Below are positions 33,803-44,762 of a stretch of 64,000 bases of DNA, one piece after another; positions within the stretch are counted from its first letter, which is position 1, and the number at the start of each line of letters is the position of its first letter. The position numbers and the translations under genes were made by a program. Under the pieces are notes generated by a model that was given only the letters and a program-made list of their open reading frames with translations, was not told the DNA's origin and did no database searches. This DNA is from Papaver somniferum (lineage: Eukaryota; Streptophyta; Magnoliopsida; Ranunculales; Papaveraceae): assembly GCF_003573695.1 (NCBI RefSeq), contig NC_039362.1:8970227-9034226 (forward strand), given 5' to 3'.

Positions 33803-34339
33803 ATGGGATCTTCTAGTGACAACCGTACCTCTGACTCTTCGAAGAGAAGATTTGGGATCGATGAAAACTGGTTTTCTTCTCATGAGGAGGCATTGGGCAG
33901 AATTAATTCTCTGTTTCGTGAAGCTGTCGAGATTATTCAGGGAATGCCTTTCACCTATTTATGTGGAGTGCGGATGCATGCTCATGATTTCATGACTCCG
34001 GTGTACATGAAGGAAAAGCGGGTAGATGATGAAGCATTCCAGCGCGTTGAGATACCTCGGGGCAACGAAACTTCTTCACATCCCAGCGCTAGGGGCGAAC
34101 AACTCACCTCTCGGTTGAAACGACGGAAGACTGAGTCTGTGAAACTTCTAGGGGAGGGCCAGCTTAATTTTCCTGGCCGAGATGGTGTCATAATCCTTGA
34201 TTCTAATGCGGATGAACTGGGACACCCTCGAAAGCCCTCTGAAAAATCTTTCGAGGAAGACGCCTCTGTGGTTGACGAATCTGAAGCAGCTTTTGGAGTG
34301 GACGTCGAAATGCTGTCAGGGACGTTGGAGAAGTTGTAG
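33803..34339 (+). CDS. Opposite-strand ORF of Tat-like element E
   Basis: A frame of 178 residues on the strand opposite to gag-pol, between the pol end and the missing 3' LTR. Its N-terminus is Ser-Arg rich (MGSSSDNRTSDSSKRRFG), comparable in place and composition to exon 1 of the F gene. A basic KRRKTES segment and an acidic C-terminus follow. After the stop, the next frame stays open to about 34510, so a frameshift may have shortened it. A polyadenylation-like AATAAA lies near 34679. Tat-lineage elements such as Grande are known to carry antisense ORFs here. The function is not known. Confidence 0.5.
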   Translation: MGSSSDNRTSDSSKRRFGIDENWFSSHEEALGRINSLFREAVEIIQGMPFTYLCGVRMHAHDFMTPVYMKEKRVDDEAFQRVEIPRGNETSSHPSARGEQLTSRLKRRKTESVKLLGEGQLNFPGRDGVIILDSNADELGHPRKPSEKSFEEDASVVDESEAAFGVDVEMLSGTLEKL

Positions 34340-35070
34340 TGGCATATGCTGAGACGTTTGCCGAAGTGGGTGTTGGACAGGAGGCGGAAACTGTTGCTGC
34401 TGAGGCGGTTTCCGGGTGGGATGTTGGAGTTGTTTTTACGGAGACGGCTTCTGAATGGAACTTTTGTTGTCTGAAAGATTGTTGGGGAAAGTGTTTGATA
34501 GGGATCTGACAGAAGCGTTGGCAACCCGGGTGTCTGCTTTCGATGACCAGTTACCCTTTTAGTCGTTTCTCTTTGGCGTGTAGCCGCTTTGATGTTTCAC
34601 AAACTCATTTTTATCTTCTTTGTAATCATGGCGAAGTTAGGGTTTCGCCAAATAACATCCCGCTTATTTGGCTTCTTTGAATAAAACCTCTTTTTTGAAA
34701 GGGGCCAAAACCTTCATTAAATCAAGTTGTTTGATATTCCATACCTTTCCTGTCGTCTGATGATTCCTTGTATATTCTTCCCTTCAAAGTTTTGAGTAAA
34801 GTATTTTTTGCAAGGTTTCGGATTTTCTGGTCGTGATTTGATGGGTAATGGTTTCCTGATGATTCAGGATTTATTTAGTGTTTTTCCTTTGAGATTCAGA
34901 AGACTCGTTAGAAAGGAAATGTATGCTTTTTTGAATAGGAATCGAAACCCCAATTGAGAATGCAAACGGTGTATTCATCTTGGAGGAAATACAAATATTG
35001 AGTGGAAAATGAAATAGTTGAAGGAAATACTAAAGGGAAAAAACGATGGAGAAGAAAGTAGCGCAACTCT
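34340..35070. other. Region between the opposite-strand ORF and the pol tail of E
   Basis: Contains the frameshifted extension of the ORF (to about 34510), a polyadenylation-like signal and T-rich sequence. No other gene is supported. Confidence 0.5.
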
Positions 35071-36141
35071 TTAAGTATTGAAGGGCTTGAGCCATCGTGA
35101 GTGAATCTTCACACCTTCCAACTTATCAACATTGATGAGTTTGCAGAAACCGCCTAAAAGGACGTCTGCCACCAGATATGGCTCATCTTTCCTTTCTTCG
35201 GGTGAACCAGTTCGAACAGCCATCCTTACTGTTATGTTTCCGACTTGAAATGATGTCGCCTTGACTACCACGTCTCCAATTTGAAACGAGTTTGAGTGTT
35301 GTGTAACCGTTTGACTCTTGGTCCCATCATCTTTGACTGCAGCTTCCAAATTCTTGGTGAAGCGTTTAAAGGTACCAGCACCCCACTCACGTCTCTTAAA
35401 TGTGTCCCTGTTGATAATAGGATCGAGTCCCCACGACGTATTAAGATAAGAAGTGACCGGTTGCGGAGAAGGTTGTTTGACCAGACTTACTTGGGTTTGG
35501 GATCTATGAGCGAGCGCGGACTTGCTTTCCTCGGGTGATCGAATTCCATTGGTAAGTTGTTGATGCGACAGCAGGTTGGACGGCTTGTTGGAAAATCTTT
35601 CGGGCGTTGACACTGGAAGAGGGGATGCTCCCAATTTGGCTTTGATGTCGAATACCTAAGAACGCCCCAGGATCATGTCATAACTTGGAAGTTCTTTGAC
35701 AATGTGGAATTTGACACGTGTTATAGCATCTCTTATCTTGATTTCGAGGCTAATATAGTCGTTCATCGCCTCTCCTTCTGAAATACTGACCACGGATGGG
35801 GAGTGGGTATCCCCTTGCTTCAAAATTCTCGCAGCTCTCAGAGTCTTGATGGTAATGATATTGAAGTCAGAGGTTGCATCGATCGAAGTGTTGTTGAGCT
35901 CAGTGCCCCTTAGATAGGACGTGGTTAGCAGTCCTTAGTCGTGTTTTTCAGCGTTGTACCCTAACAAAGATGGGGCTTCTGGCATATCTTTCATAACCGG
36001 AAAGAGTCGTTTTCCCGACACAACACGATTGATGGCCATGAAGATGTCTTGACGCTGCGTCTTGGAAAGGTAGAGAATTTCGCACACATGTTGTATCATG
36101 TATTGTATAATTTCGTGTACGGAGTCCCTAGAGATTCTCAA
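35071..36141 (-). pseudogene. Degenerate protease joined to integrase C-terminal tail (E)
   Basis: On the minus strand from 36141: a leader matching that of the F protease (ILYLSKTQRQDIFMAINRV), then the active-site region near 35880, where the catalytic Asp is followed by Ala-Thr instead of Thr-Gly, then MILGRS near 35665, where this group has MILGRPW. Stops interrupt near 35937 and 35655. Instead of RT, a polar linker and a C-terminal segment follow (PYLVADVLLGGFCKL, SRWLKPF) resembling the end of gypsy integrases, equivalent to 52953-53147 in F. Roughly 4 kb of pol are missing. The product could not be a working enzyme. Confidence 0.65.
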
Positions 36142-37879
36142 TTTCTGACTAGAATGGGATCTCTATGCACTCCCTCATTTCCCAGCTGAAGTTCCCCTGC
36201 CTCTACCTTCTTCTTGAAGATATGCTTTAGTCTGTTGCAGTCGTTGGTCGGGTGGTGAACAAACCGGTGGTTTCGGCAGTACTTGGGGTGCTCCTCTCTT
36301 CCTCGGTCGGTGGGTGTATGGGGGGTGGTAGTCTGATGACATCGTCCTGGATCCGTGCCTCTAAGATTTTGATCACTTCCTCGACCGGGAACGGGAAATC
36401 CAGGAAGTTTTATCCAGCTTCATGACGACACATGGGGGCCTTAGCGGCGTCCCTTCGTGGCAGAGTCGTCCGTTGTGCTGGTGTCGCGCGCTTAGGCTGT
36501 TGATCTTCCACTTGGGACTTTCTTTTCCCTCCTTTATCCACTAGGCTCACAGAGGAGGAACCCGTGTTGTATTCTTGTTGAATAAACGCCTACTTCCTCG
36601 AGTTTCGCGTACGTCCTCACCTCAAGTTGGACTGGTTCTTTCGAACAACGCTGGTGCCGTCGTGGCCGATCTTTTGCAGCCTCATGGAGTTCGGAGAACG
36701 TCGGGAACCGCAGGTTCTCTAGTAAGGCGTGATAGATGGCAGCCATACTGTTGATGCAGGAATTCACCAATTGCTTTTCGGGCACGTTTGGGTCGTGACA
36801 ATCTAGCGCTTGAACCCTGAATCTCTTGACAAAACCGTTTGGATGTTCGTTATCTCGTTGGAACATCCTTCCTATATTCGAGAAGGTAACCTGCTCAGAC
36901 ACGAAGAAGTACTTTTTGTAGAAATTCGTAACCATGTCACCCCAGTTGGAGATGTTGTTTGGTGTGATGTTGTTGTACCACGTGTATGCTCTTCTGGTAA
37001 GCGACTTCGAAAACTCCCTTAGTTGGAGGACGTGGTTGTATTCGTGTTCGCCTAGGGACTCCAGGAATCGAGAGATTTGTTCACGTGCATTTCCGATGCC
37101 TTCGTATAAGGTGAATTGAGGAGAAGCTTATCCTCTTAGAAGAGGAATTCTTTGTATTTCAGGCGGATAAGGGGGTTGATGCTGATGCATGTCTACATCT
37201 TCAATTTTGATTCGATTCCGATGAAGTTTCTCTAAATCTTCTCGCATGACGAAATTGGACCGTTAATTTCTCTCCAATGGGGTTCTGGCATGAGTTTCTT
37301 CGTTTACAAAGATATGTCCTGCTGAGGTGCCGGTGCCAGGGGTATTGTAGGTATTCCTCCTCGACTCTGTATGGCACGGTTCTTGTGGTAGCCGCTCCGT
37401 TAGGGTCTTGAGAAAGACAAGTACTTCTTTCTGAGTCGAAGCCATGTCCGTCTGGGCTCTAGCAAGAACCTCCCGTCTTTCCATCAAATCATCATGGTGA
37501 TGTAGGGGCGGCTTCCACTAGCTCCTCCGGTTTCTCTTCCTGATGGTGGAGTAACTGTAGTCCTAGTGATGGTCGGAGGTGCCATACTCGACGAAACATT
37601 AGGGGCGGCAGCAACAGCTCTGACCCTGGTGACTGGTGGTGTAACACCTGAAGGAGCACTTTCTGTGTTACTGGGATTGGTAGGCGGCGTAGAAGCGTAA
37701 GGGGTGGCAGCAGCTCTGACCCTGGTGATCGGCGGTGTAATACCTGAAGGAGCGCTTTCCGTGCTGCTGGGATTAGTAGGCAGCGTGTTAATTCCGCTGG
37801 GAGGAGTGTTAACAATATGGATGGTTTCCGCGCTGGTGTTCTTAGGGTTCGTTGCTGACCCAGATCTGAGTTCTACCAT
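36142..37879 (-). pseudogene. Gag of Tat-like element E
   Basis: Minus strand. It starts at the ATG at 37879 (MVELRSGSATNPK). The N-terminus has a Pro-Thr-Ser region with a duplicated block (TESAPSGITPPITRVRA, TESAPSGVTPPVTRVRA). The frame then shifts to 37487-37263. The capsid domain lies at 36935-36534 (FYKKYFF, NIGRMFQRDNEHPNGFVKRFRV, ALDC, LLENLRF). A zinc knuckle of the Tat-type CX2HX4HX4C form (CRNHRFVHHPTNDC) follows near 36260-36300, ahead of LKHIFKKKVEAGEL. Stops and shifts separate the pieces. Gag would form the particle and bind RNA; F lacks this region. Confidence 0.75.
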
Positions 37880-37944
37880 ATTGAGTTTGGATTTGAAAGA
37901 CGAAACTGAAAGCTAAAAGTTGATATTGCAACCGAGATACTGAT

Positions 37945-37962
37945 CTCCTACTGTGGTCGCCA
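37945..37962 (-). promoter_or_regulatory. Primer binding site of element E
   Basis: Minus strand TGGCGACCACAGTAGGAG begins two bases after the LTR end. The F counterpart (57923-57940) differs at one base. The start TGGCGAC resembles Arg-tRNA-type sites reported for some Tat/Ogre elements; the exact tRNA was not determined. Confidence 0.7.
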
Positions 37963-38689
37963 ATTGTTTGCGGGTGAAAACAATTTCTGTTGATTTTGGT
38001 AATTTCGTGTGTGTGGGTGAGAAACGAGTTTAAACCCTAAAAAATGTACTGCAAGGGAGTGCTTTGATTCGAGAGATCAATCTGTACAAATCTGGCCTAA
38101 ACTAAGAAATGGTTGTTCCATACTTGCTTCGGACACAAAGTGAAGGAGAAGGGTTGGTCTTAGGGAGGGAAGTGAAGAGAGTTTCGAGACCAGAATAGTT
38201 GATTCTGGAAGAGTAGTTGTTTGACGACTTGTATCAGAAAGTGGAAAGCTAACAAGTGGTTTCTGAGTGTTGTATTCTCCTGACCAAAACTTTTCCTTTG
38301 GTGGAAATAGGTGAGACCTATTTATACAAGTCGCAAAGAAACATATCCTGGTCTTGTAAGAATTGGAAACGGTTGAGTAAATGGAAGAAATCGGTAATCG
38401 GTAACGCTTGAAATTGATGTTTCCATAATGAAGGAAATGTTTCACCATTACTTCTTGTGTTTACTAACCGCCTCACTCTTATGACACTTTCTTGTAATGG
38501 GCGTAGTGTACGCCGCACGCTGTAAACCGCCAGACCAATACCCTGGTGAGCATCCCCCAGTTTGTGACATGTTTTGATATCTCGAGTGTTTTCGTGGAAA
38601 ACGTGTAAAATGTTGTTACGTGTGGCATGGACAAAGGATTTGGCGTTCGTAGCCAAGTTGGTGTCGTGACCATAGAATAGGCATCGTAT

Positions 38690-40400
38690 CCAGGTTGGTG
38701 TCGTAACCAGAGAGTTAACATCGCAGTCAAGTTATTGCCACAATTCGTTTGGTGGCAGGTTTGTACGGATGAGATCTGCATCTCAGGAGGAAGGGTAGCC
38801 GTAGATTGTTGCAACCCTTCATTTTGCAACCAGCGGCTTGGTTGCAGTGCTTGCATGCTCTTGGCACGGTAAAATTAGGGTTTTCGCGTCGTGGCCAAGA
38901 ATTGGCTCCTTGGCCAAGAGATTGTCATAAATCGTTTGGTGGAAACTTTGTATGGTTGAGATTCGTATCTCAGGAGGGAGGGTGGTCGTTGATCTTCGCA
39001 ACCCTTCGTTTGCATCCAATGGCATGGTTTAGGCGGGGTCAAGCTAGGATATTGGCGTTGTTTAGGCGCGACCTAAAACTAGGGTTTTGGCGTAGTTTAG
39101 GTGCGGCCAAAATTGATGCTTGGCATTGGGCCAAAAGTTGACATGCGTTTGATGGCAAGCTTGTACGGCTAAGAGTTGCATCCCAGATGGAAGGGTAGCT
39201 GTTGATCGTTGCAACCCTACGTTTGGCAGCCAGCGGCATGGTGATAGGGCCGCATGGCTTTGGCATGTTTTAGGCGCGACCAAAACTAGGGTTTTGGCAT
39301 AAACCGTGATGTTTGGCCTTGGGCCGGAATTTGCCATGCGTTAGGTGGCGAACTTGTACGGCTGAGATCTGCATCTCAGATGGAAGGGTAGCCGTTGATT
39401 GTTGCAACCCTTCATTTGGAAGCTAGCGGCATGGTGCTAAGGCCGCATGGATTTGGCATGTTTTAAGCGCGGCCAAAACTAGGATTTTGGCATAAACCTT
39501 GATGTTTGTCCTTGGGCCGGAAGTTTCCATGCGTTAGGTGGCGTACTTGTACGGCTGAGATCTGTATCTCAGATGGAAGGGTAGTCGTTGATTGTTGCGA
39601 CCCATCGTTTGGCATCCAACAGCATGATGGTAGGGCCGCATGGCTTTGGCATGTTTTAGGCACGGCCAAAATTAGGGTTTTGACATAAACCGTGATATTT
39701 GTCCTTGGGCCGGAAGTTGCAATGCATTAGGTGGCGAACTTATACGGCTGAGATCTGCATCTCAGATGGAAGGGTAGTCGTTGATTGTTGCAACCCTTCG
39801 TTTGGCTGCCAGCGGCATGGTGGTAGGGTCACATGGCTTTGGCATGTTTAGGCACGGCCAAAATTAGGGTTTTGGCATAAACCGTGATGTTTGGCCTTGG
39901 GGCGGAAGTTTCCATGCGTTAGGTGGCGTACTTGTACGGCTGAGATCTGCATCTCAGATGGAAGGGTAGTCGTTAATTGTTGCGACCCATCGTTTGGCAT
40001 CCAGCGGCGTGGTGGTAGGGCCGCATGGCTTTGGAATATTTTAGGAGCGGCCAAAATTAGGGTTTTGTCATAAACCGTGATGTTTGGCCTTGGGTCGGAA
40101 GTTGCAATGTGTTAGGTGGAAAAATTGTACTGCTGAGCTCTGCATCTCAGATGGAAGGGTAGTCGTTGATTGTAACAACCCTTCGTTTGGCAGCCAGCGG
40201 CAGGGTGGTAGGGCCCATGTCTTTGGCATGTTTTAGGCGCGGCCAAAATTAGGGTTTTGGCATAAACCGTGATGTTTTTCCTTGGGCCGGAAGTTTCCAT
40301 GCGTTAGGTGGCGAACTTGTACGGTTGAGATATGCATCTCAGATGGAAGGGTATCCGTTGATTGTTGCAACCCTTCGTTTGGCATCCAGCGGCATGGTGG
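38690..40400. repeat. Tandem array of ~194-bp units in the E LTR
   Basis: About nine diverged units, marked by CTGAGATCTGCATCTCAG-like dyads near 38769, 38956, 39160 (degenerate), 39361, 39555, 39745, 39940, 40133 and 40323. Each unit also has TTGATTGTTGCAACCCTTCG and GGCGCGGCCAAAATTAGGG-like segments. It is homologous to 58650-60310 in F. Confidence 0.85.
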
Positions 40401-40771
40401 CAGGACTGCATGGCTTTGGCATGTGGTGCGGCTGGCATGGTTGGCATGCTTTGGCACAGAGATATGACTGACATGACATGCCTTTGGCACGGTGGTGCGG
40501 CTGACATGGTTGGCATGCCTTGGCGCGGAAATGTGGCTGGCATGGCATGCCTTTGGCATAGTGGTGCGGATGGCATGGTTTCCATGCCTTGGCGCGGAGA
40601 TGTGGCTGGCATGGCATGTCTTTGGCACAGTGGTGCAGCTGGCATGCCTTGGCGCGGAGATGTGGATGGCATGGCATGCCTTTGGCACGGTGGTGCGGCT
40701 AGCATGGTTGGCATGCCTCGGCGCGGAGATGTGGCTGGCATGGAACTCTATTGGCTCGGTGGTGCCGTTTG
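40400..40771. repeat. 69-bp tandem array in the E LTR, left part
   Basis: About five units with GGCATGCCTTGGCGCGGAGA and GGCATGGCATGCC. The 69-bp period is a multiple of three, so several frames stay open on both strands. The array continues at 43452 beyond the nested solo LTR. Confidence 0.88.
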
Positions 40772-40776
40772 CATGG

Positions 40777-43451
40777 TGGTGGGCCCGGGAAAGCGTATAA
40801 AATTGAAGCGAAATGAAACGGGCCTACAGTAATACCGCAAGTGCACGGTCGTCGGTTATAGCTCGTGCAAGTACGGGTCGATCCACAGAGAATGGGGGTG
40901 TTTTGTAGCGTTTAGCTATTTTGGGTTCTAGTTGGCTATTGGGCTTTAGGTATCAAAGGGTTGTGGTACCAATGGGTTATGAATACCCTTTGGAACTGTT
41001 GGGCTTTGAATACCCTTTGAGTAAATTGGGCTTAATGGGTTTGTTTTTAACAATGAAATGGCTTTGGGCTCAGTGGGCTTTTGGATTGACTGTGAACTTA
41101 TGGGCTTTTGGTCTTTTGAATTGCACCGGGCCTTGGGCTAACAGTGACTGTGAATTGGGCTTTAACTTTTGACCTGGGCTTTGATTAAGTCCACAGTGGG
41201 CTTTTGTGATGAAACTGGGCCTTAGGCCTTAACCTGAACTGTGGTCTGGGCCTTGGAGAGGAAGCAGCAGCAGCAGCAGTGGTGGCTTCTGCAGCAGCAG
41301 AAGCAGTGCACAGCAGCATCAGAAGCAGTGCACAGCAGCAGATGCTCAGCAGGGAAAGGGAGAGCAGCAGAAATGCAAAGGGCAAGTGAAACTGTGATAT
41401 TTACAAAGCAATGAAGATGATGTGAAGCAATGGTATTGAAGTAAACCAAGGCTATGAGCCAAGGGCAGTGGAGATGGTGAAGGTGAGCAAGAACAAAAAA
41501 TGAAAGGCAAAGTTGGGAGCCTAGGCATACTACTAGAGTGGGAAGAGAACCAGTTTTCTCACAGTCACTAGTGAGCACTAGTTTCTCCCCACTGCTCAAT
41601 CAACACAATGCTCTAAGGCTTCTAGCCTAACATTCCATCACTTCACAATGAACAAACTTAACATTTGAGTGATGAAAGAGTGATGAAAGAACACTAGGAT
41701 GTTGAATCCACCATTAACCTAAAGGATATTCTACTCACAGCTAAGAGAATTACCAAAGTGCTAATTGTCTGATTAAAGCACAACTAGTCTAAGGGCTTAT
41801 CAACACTGAACATGAGCTGCACATGATGAAGACTATCTCAGCTGGTTCATGATTTCATCTAGTCCTAGCATTTGGGATTCAGAACATACATAACAGAAAC
41901 AGTACAGAACATTACATCAAATGGAGAAACTGAACAATACACAGAACATGGAAAAACATGGATAGCAAAACATGAATTGAAAACATGATAAACTAAAACT
42001 GAATTTGGAATTAAAATTGCAAATTAAAATTAAATCTACAAATACAAAACAGGGAAGAAAAATCTACCCAAGAGGAACTGGCTAGTCCAGCCCTCATGGG
42101 GATACACTGGCTAGTCCAGAGATAAGCCTTTACATCACACCCACAGTCCCCTTTTTATACCCAATTACATAATTAGGGTTTACACCCTTTTCTCCAAAAA
42201 ATTCCCAAAACAGTAGACATTAGGGTTCTACCTAATGTGACAGAAAATCACAGTTAGGTTTAATTACCTACCTTATATCACACACTTTATCTTCTCCATG
42301 CTCTATCTCAACCTAATTAGGATTTATGTAAAAACCCCCAAATTGACAGAACTAGGGTTTGGTAAATTCTTACCCAAATTGATGTGATTTGACGAGTTTT
42401 TCTTCGACCCATTCTTCTCCTTGGTCCTCTGTTCCATTTCCATGCTTCAATTACTACTCTAGACTCACCTATTTGACTGATTTCTCACCTAGGGTTTCAG
42501 AGAAAAGAATGGTGAGAAATCAGTGGAATAGAGGGCTAGAGAGAGGGGTATTAGGTGGTTTAGGTAATATAGGTGGTTGTGATGATGGTATGGTGGTTGC
42601 ATGATGGTTGTAGCAGGTGAAGAAGGTGGTGGTGATGATGGTGGTGCGGCAGGTGAAGAAGGTGGTGAAGTTGCAGAGAGGGATGAGGTCGGTGGAAAGA
42701 AGGGGAGGGGCTGTTTGTTTGGGTAGTATAGGGTTTGGTGTTAGAGTGTTGATCGGGGATATCAAGTTGGATGATCTTCGAAGCTAGGCCATGGGATGTG
42801 GAGTTGATAGAACAATCTGACGGCGAGATGGAGTGGAGCTTGTAGCTACCGTCGGATGCATAGATACAACGAAACCGACGGCGCAAGATGGAGTTAGGTA
42901 CTGTGGTGTTAAGCGGAAGTATTGAGATTTGATGCATAGTAAAAGAAGCGACCGTAGGATTCAAATGCAATCTAATCTGAAGGCTTAGAATTTAGGCACT
43001 ATGATGTTTGACAAGAACTTCAGATTTTGATGCACTATAGTGAAGCGACCATCGGATTCAGATGTAATCTAATCTGACGGCTGAAGATGGAGGCGGGTAT
43101 GGATATAGAAAATGGGTTTGGGTAAGGTTTTTGGGCCTTGGGTATGCCAAGCCCATATCTTCTTTAAGAACAATTCTTCCTTCTTGAGCCCATTTCTAGT
43201 CTTTTGGGCTTATGCGCACCATTCTTCGCGGCTTCCTTGCGTAATTTCTTCCGGCTTTTCACTACTTTTCTGCTCCGCAAATCATCCAGACTTTATTTGG
43301 TACCTAAAAATGCAAAATTAATTAATAAAAATATTTATTCTTGAAAACAATGAAAATACAGAATATGGGATAAAATGTAGAATTAATGCACAAAAGATGA
43401 GTTAAATGCCAACAAAAAGGGATAAAATTATACAATATTTGGCACTCATCA
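40777..43451 (-). mobile_element. Solo LTR of the element C family
   Basis: A minus-strand copy of the C LTR, 2675 bp: the right end is the complement of TGATGAGTGCCAAATATTG and the left part the complement of CTGTGGATCGACCCGTA and the LTR end (TGGTGGGCCCGGG for TGGCAGGTCCGG). It is flanked by CATGG on both sides (40772-40776, 43452-43456). No internal sequence remains. It is clearly more diverged from the two C LTRs than they are from each other. A CAG-rich tract lies near 41260-41345, matching the CTG tract of C. Confidence 0.9.
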
Positions 43452-43755
43452 CATGGTTGTCATGCCTTGGCGCGAAGATGTGGCTGGCATGGCATGCCTT
43501 TGGCACAGTGGTGCGGCTGGCATGGTTGGCATGCCTTGGCGCGGAGATGTGGCTGGCATGGCATACCATTTGCACGGTGGTGCGGCTGGGATGGTTGGCA
43601 TTCCTTGGCGCGAAGATGTGGCTGGCAAGGCATGTCATTGGCACGGTGTTGCGGCTGGCATGGTTGGCATGCCTTGGCGCGGAGATGTGGCTGGCATGGC
43701 ATGTCATTGGCACGGGTGCGGCCGGCATGGTTGGCATGCCTTGGCGCGGAGATGT
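43452..43755. repeat. 69-bp tandem array in the E LTR, right part
   Basis: Four to five units continuing the array cut at 40771. Units again contain GGCATGGTTGGCATGCCTTG. Confidence 0.85.
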
Positions 43756-43948
43756 TGCCAGTCAGTATTGAGGGTTCTGCCGTGGAATATAGCGTATATA
43801 TATAAAAAAGTTACCCCAGTAATTTTTACGTAGGCATGTTGAATGATTCAATAAATGTTCTAGTGTTAGACATTATTACTCAAGTGTGACGTCACTGTTT
43901 GACTAAGGTTTTACGATTTTAACCCTAAGCTAAAAACCACCATCAACA

Positions 43949-44762
43949 GCTACCATACGATTAATATTGTTGCGAGGTGATTGATAACTCTTGGTTTTAA
44001 TCCGGGAATATAAGACCGGATTATCAATTGGTTCCTGTTCACCTTGATTATTATCAAAATACGGAAGAAAACCTTTACGGTTTATCTGTGGGAGACGATT
44101 AATCCTTTGATAGACTTGTCTGTGTGAGACAGATTTGTTTATTGTCAAAGACTGCGATTTTGGATCGTAGAAACTCTTAGTTGTGGGTGAGATCAGCTAA
44201 GGGAATCAAGTGCGTAGTATCCTGCTGGGATCAGAGGCGTAGGGATTACAACTGTACCTTGGATCAGTGGGATACTGATTGGGGTTCAACTACAATCCAA
44301 TCTGAAGTTAGCTTGGAGTAGGCTAGTGTCTGTGGCGGCTTAATACAGTGTGTGTTCAATCTGGACTAGGTCCCGCGGTTTTTCTGCATTTGCGGTTTCC
44401 TCGTTAACAAAATTTCTGGTGTCTGTGTTATTTCTATTTCCGCATTATATTGTTTTATCTTTATAATTGAAATAATAGAGGTTGTGCGTTAGATCATCAA
44501 TTAGAGTAATGCAACCTTTGGTTGTTGATTTTCATTGATTGATCATTGGACATTGGTCTTTGGTACCATCCAAGTTATTCCTTGTATTTCATTAGAACTC
44601 GCAGTTCCTGCTTGAGTAAATCAAATCAAGAGAAAGATATAAACTCATTGATATACTTTTAATTCATTGAGTCTTGTTGATTCTCTTAGAATTACATTCG
44701 AGTTTGTTCATATAGATTTCTAAGCGAATATTGGGTGGTGTTGTTAGACCCCCGCTTTTTCA
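43949..44762 (+). mobile_element. 3' part of a D-family copia LTR
   Basis: Matches the last 800 or so bases of the D LTR (shared TTATCAATTGGTTCCTGTTC, TAGTTGTGGGTGAGATCAGC) and ends GACCCCCGCTTTTTCA. It is cut on the left by the end of element E, so E probably inserted in this LTR. Confidence 0.75.

Larger units (their letters stand above)
33247..43948 (-). mobile_element. Element E: Tat-like Ty3/gypsy element, gag-bearing and pol-deleted
   Basis: Minus-strand order: 5' LTR (43948 to 37965), primer site, gag, zinc knuckle, degenerate protease, integrase C-terminal tail, opposite-strand ORF region, then truncation at 33247 where remnant G begins, so the 3' LTR is missing. Same family as F (50611-61355). 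Reverse transcriptase, RNase H and integrase core are deleted. Confidence 0.8.
37965..43948 (-). mobile_element. 5' LTR of element E, interrupted by a solo LTR
   Basis: On the minus strand it runs TGTTGATGGTGGTTTTTAGC (43948) to CCCGCAAACA (37965). Without the nested LTR and one target duplication it is about 3.3 kb. Its right end (43755-43948) matches 51130-51323 and 61160-61355, the F LTR starts. It contains a ~194-bp array and a 69-bp array. Many overlapping ORFs on both strands in this stretch are products of the arrays. Confidence 0.8.

Noticed and set aside
33982..34524. 180-codon minus-strand ORF
   Set aside because: Shadow of the plus-strand ORF of E; it lies beyond the integrase end and shows no Gag or Pol motif.
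38690..40400. Regular spaced repeats that could suggest a CRISPR-like array
   Set aside because: Units of about 194 bp with related, non-unique sequence between dyads, inside a plant LTR; no cas genes.
40233..40832. Many overlapping ORFs rich in Trp-His-Gly or Cys-Gln-Pro-His on both strands (also 43402-43833, 50581-51054, 60257-61103)
   Set aside because: They follow the 69-70 bp tandem array, appear in nearly every frame at once and lack any non-repeat domain; some even run through the N gap.
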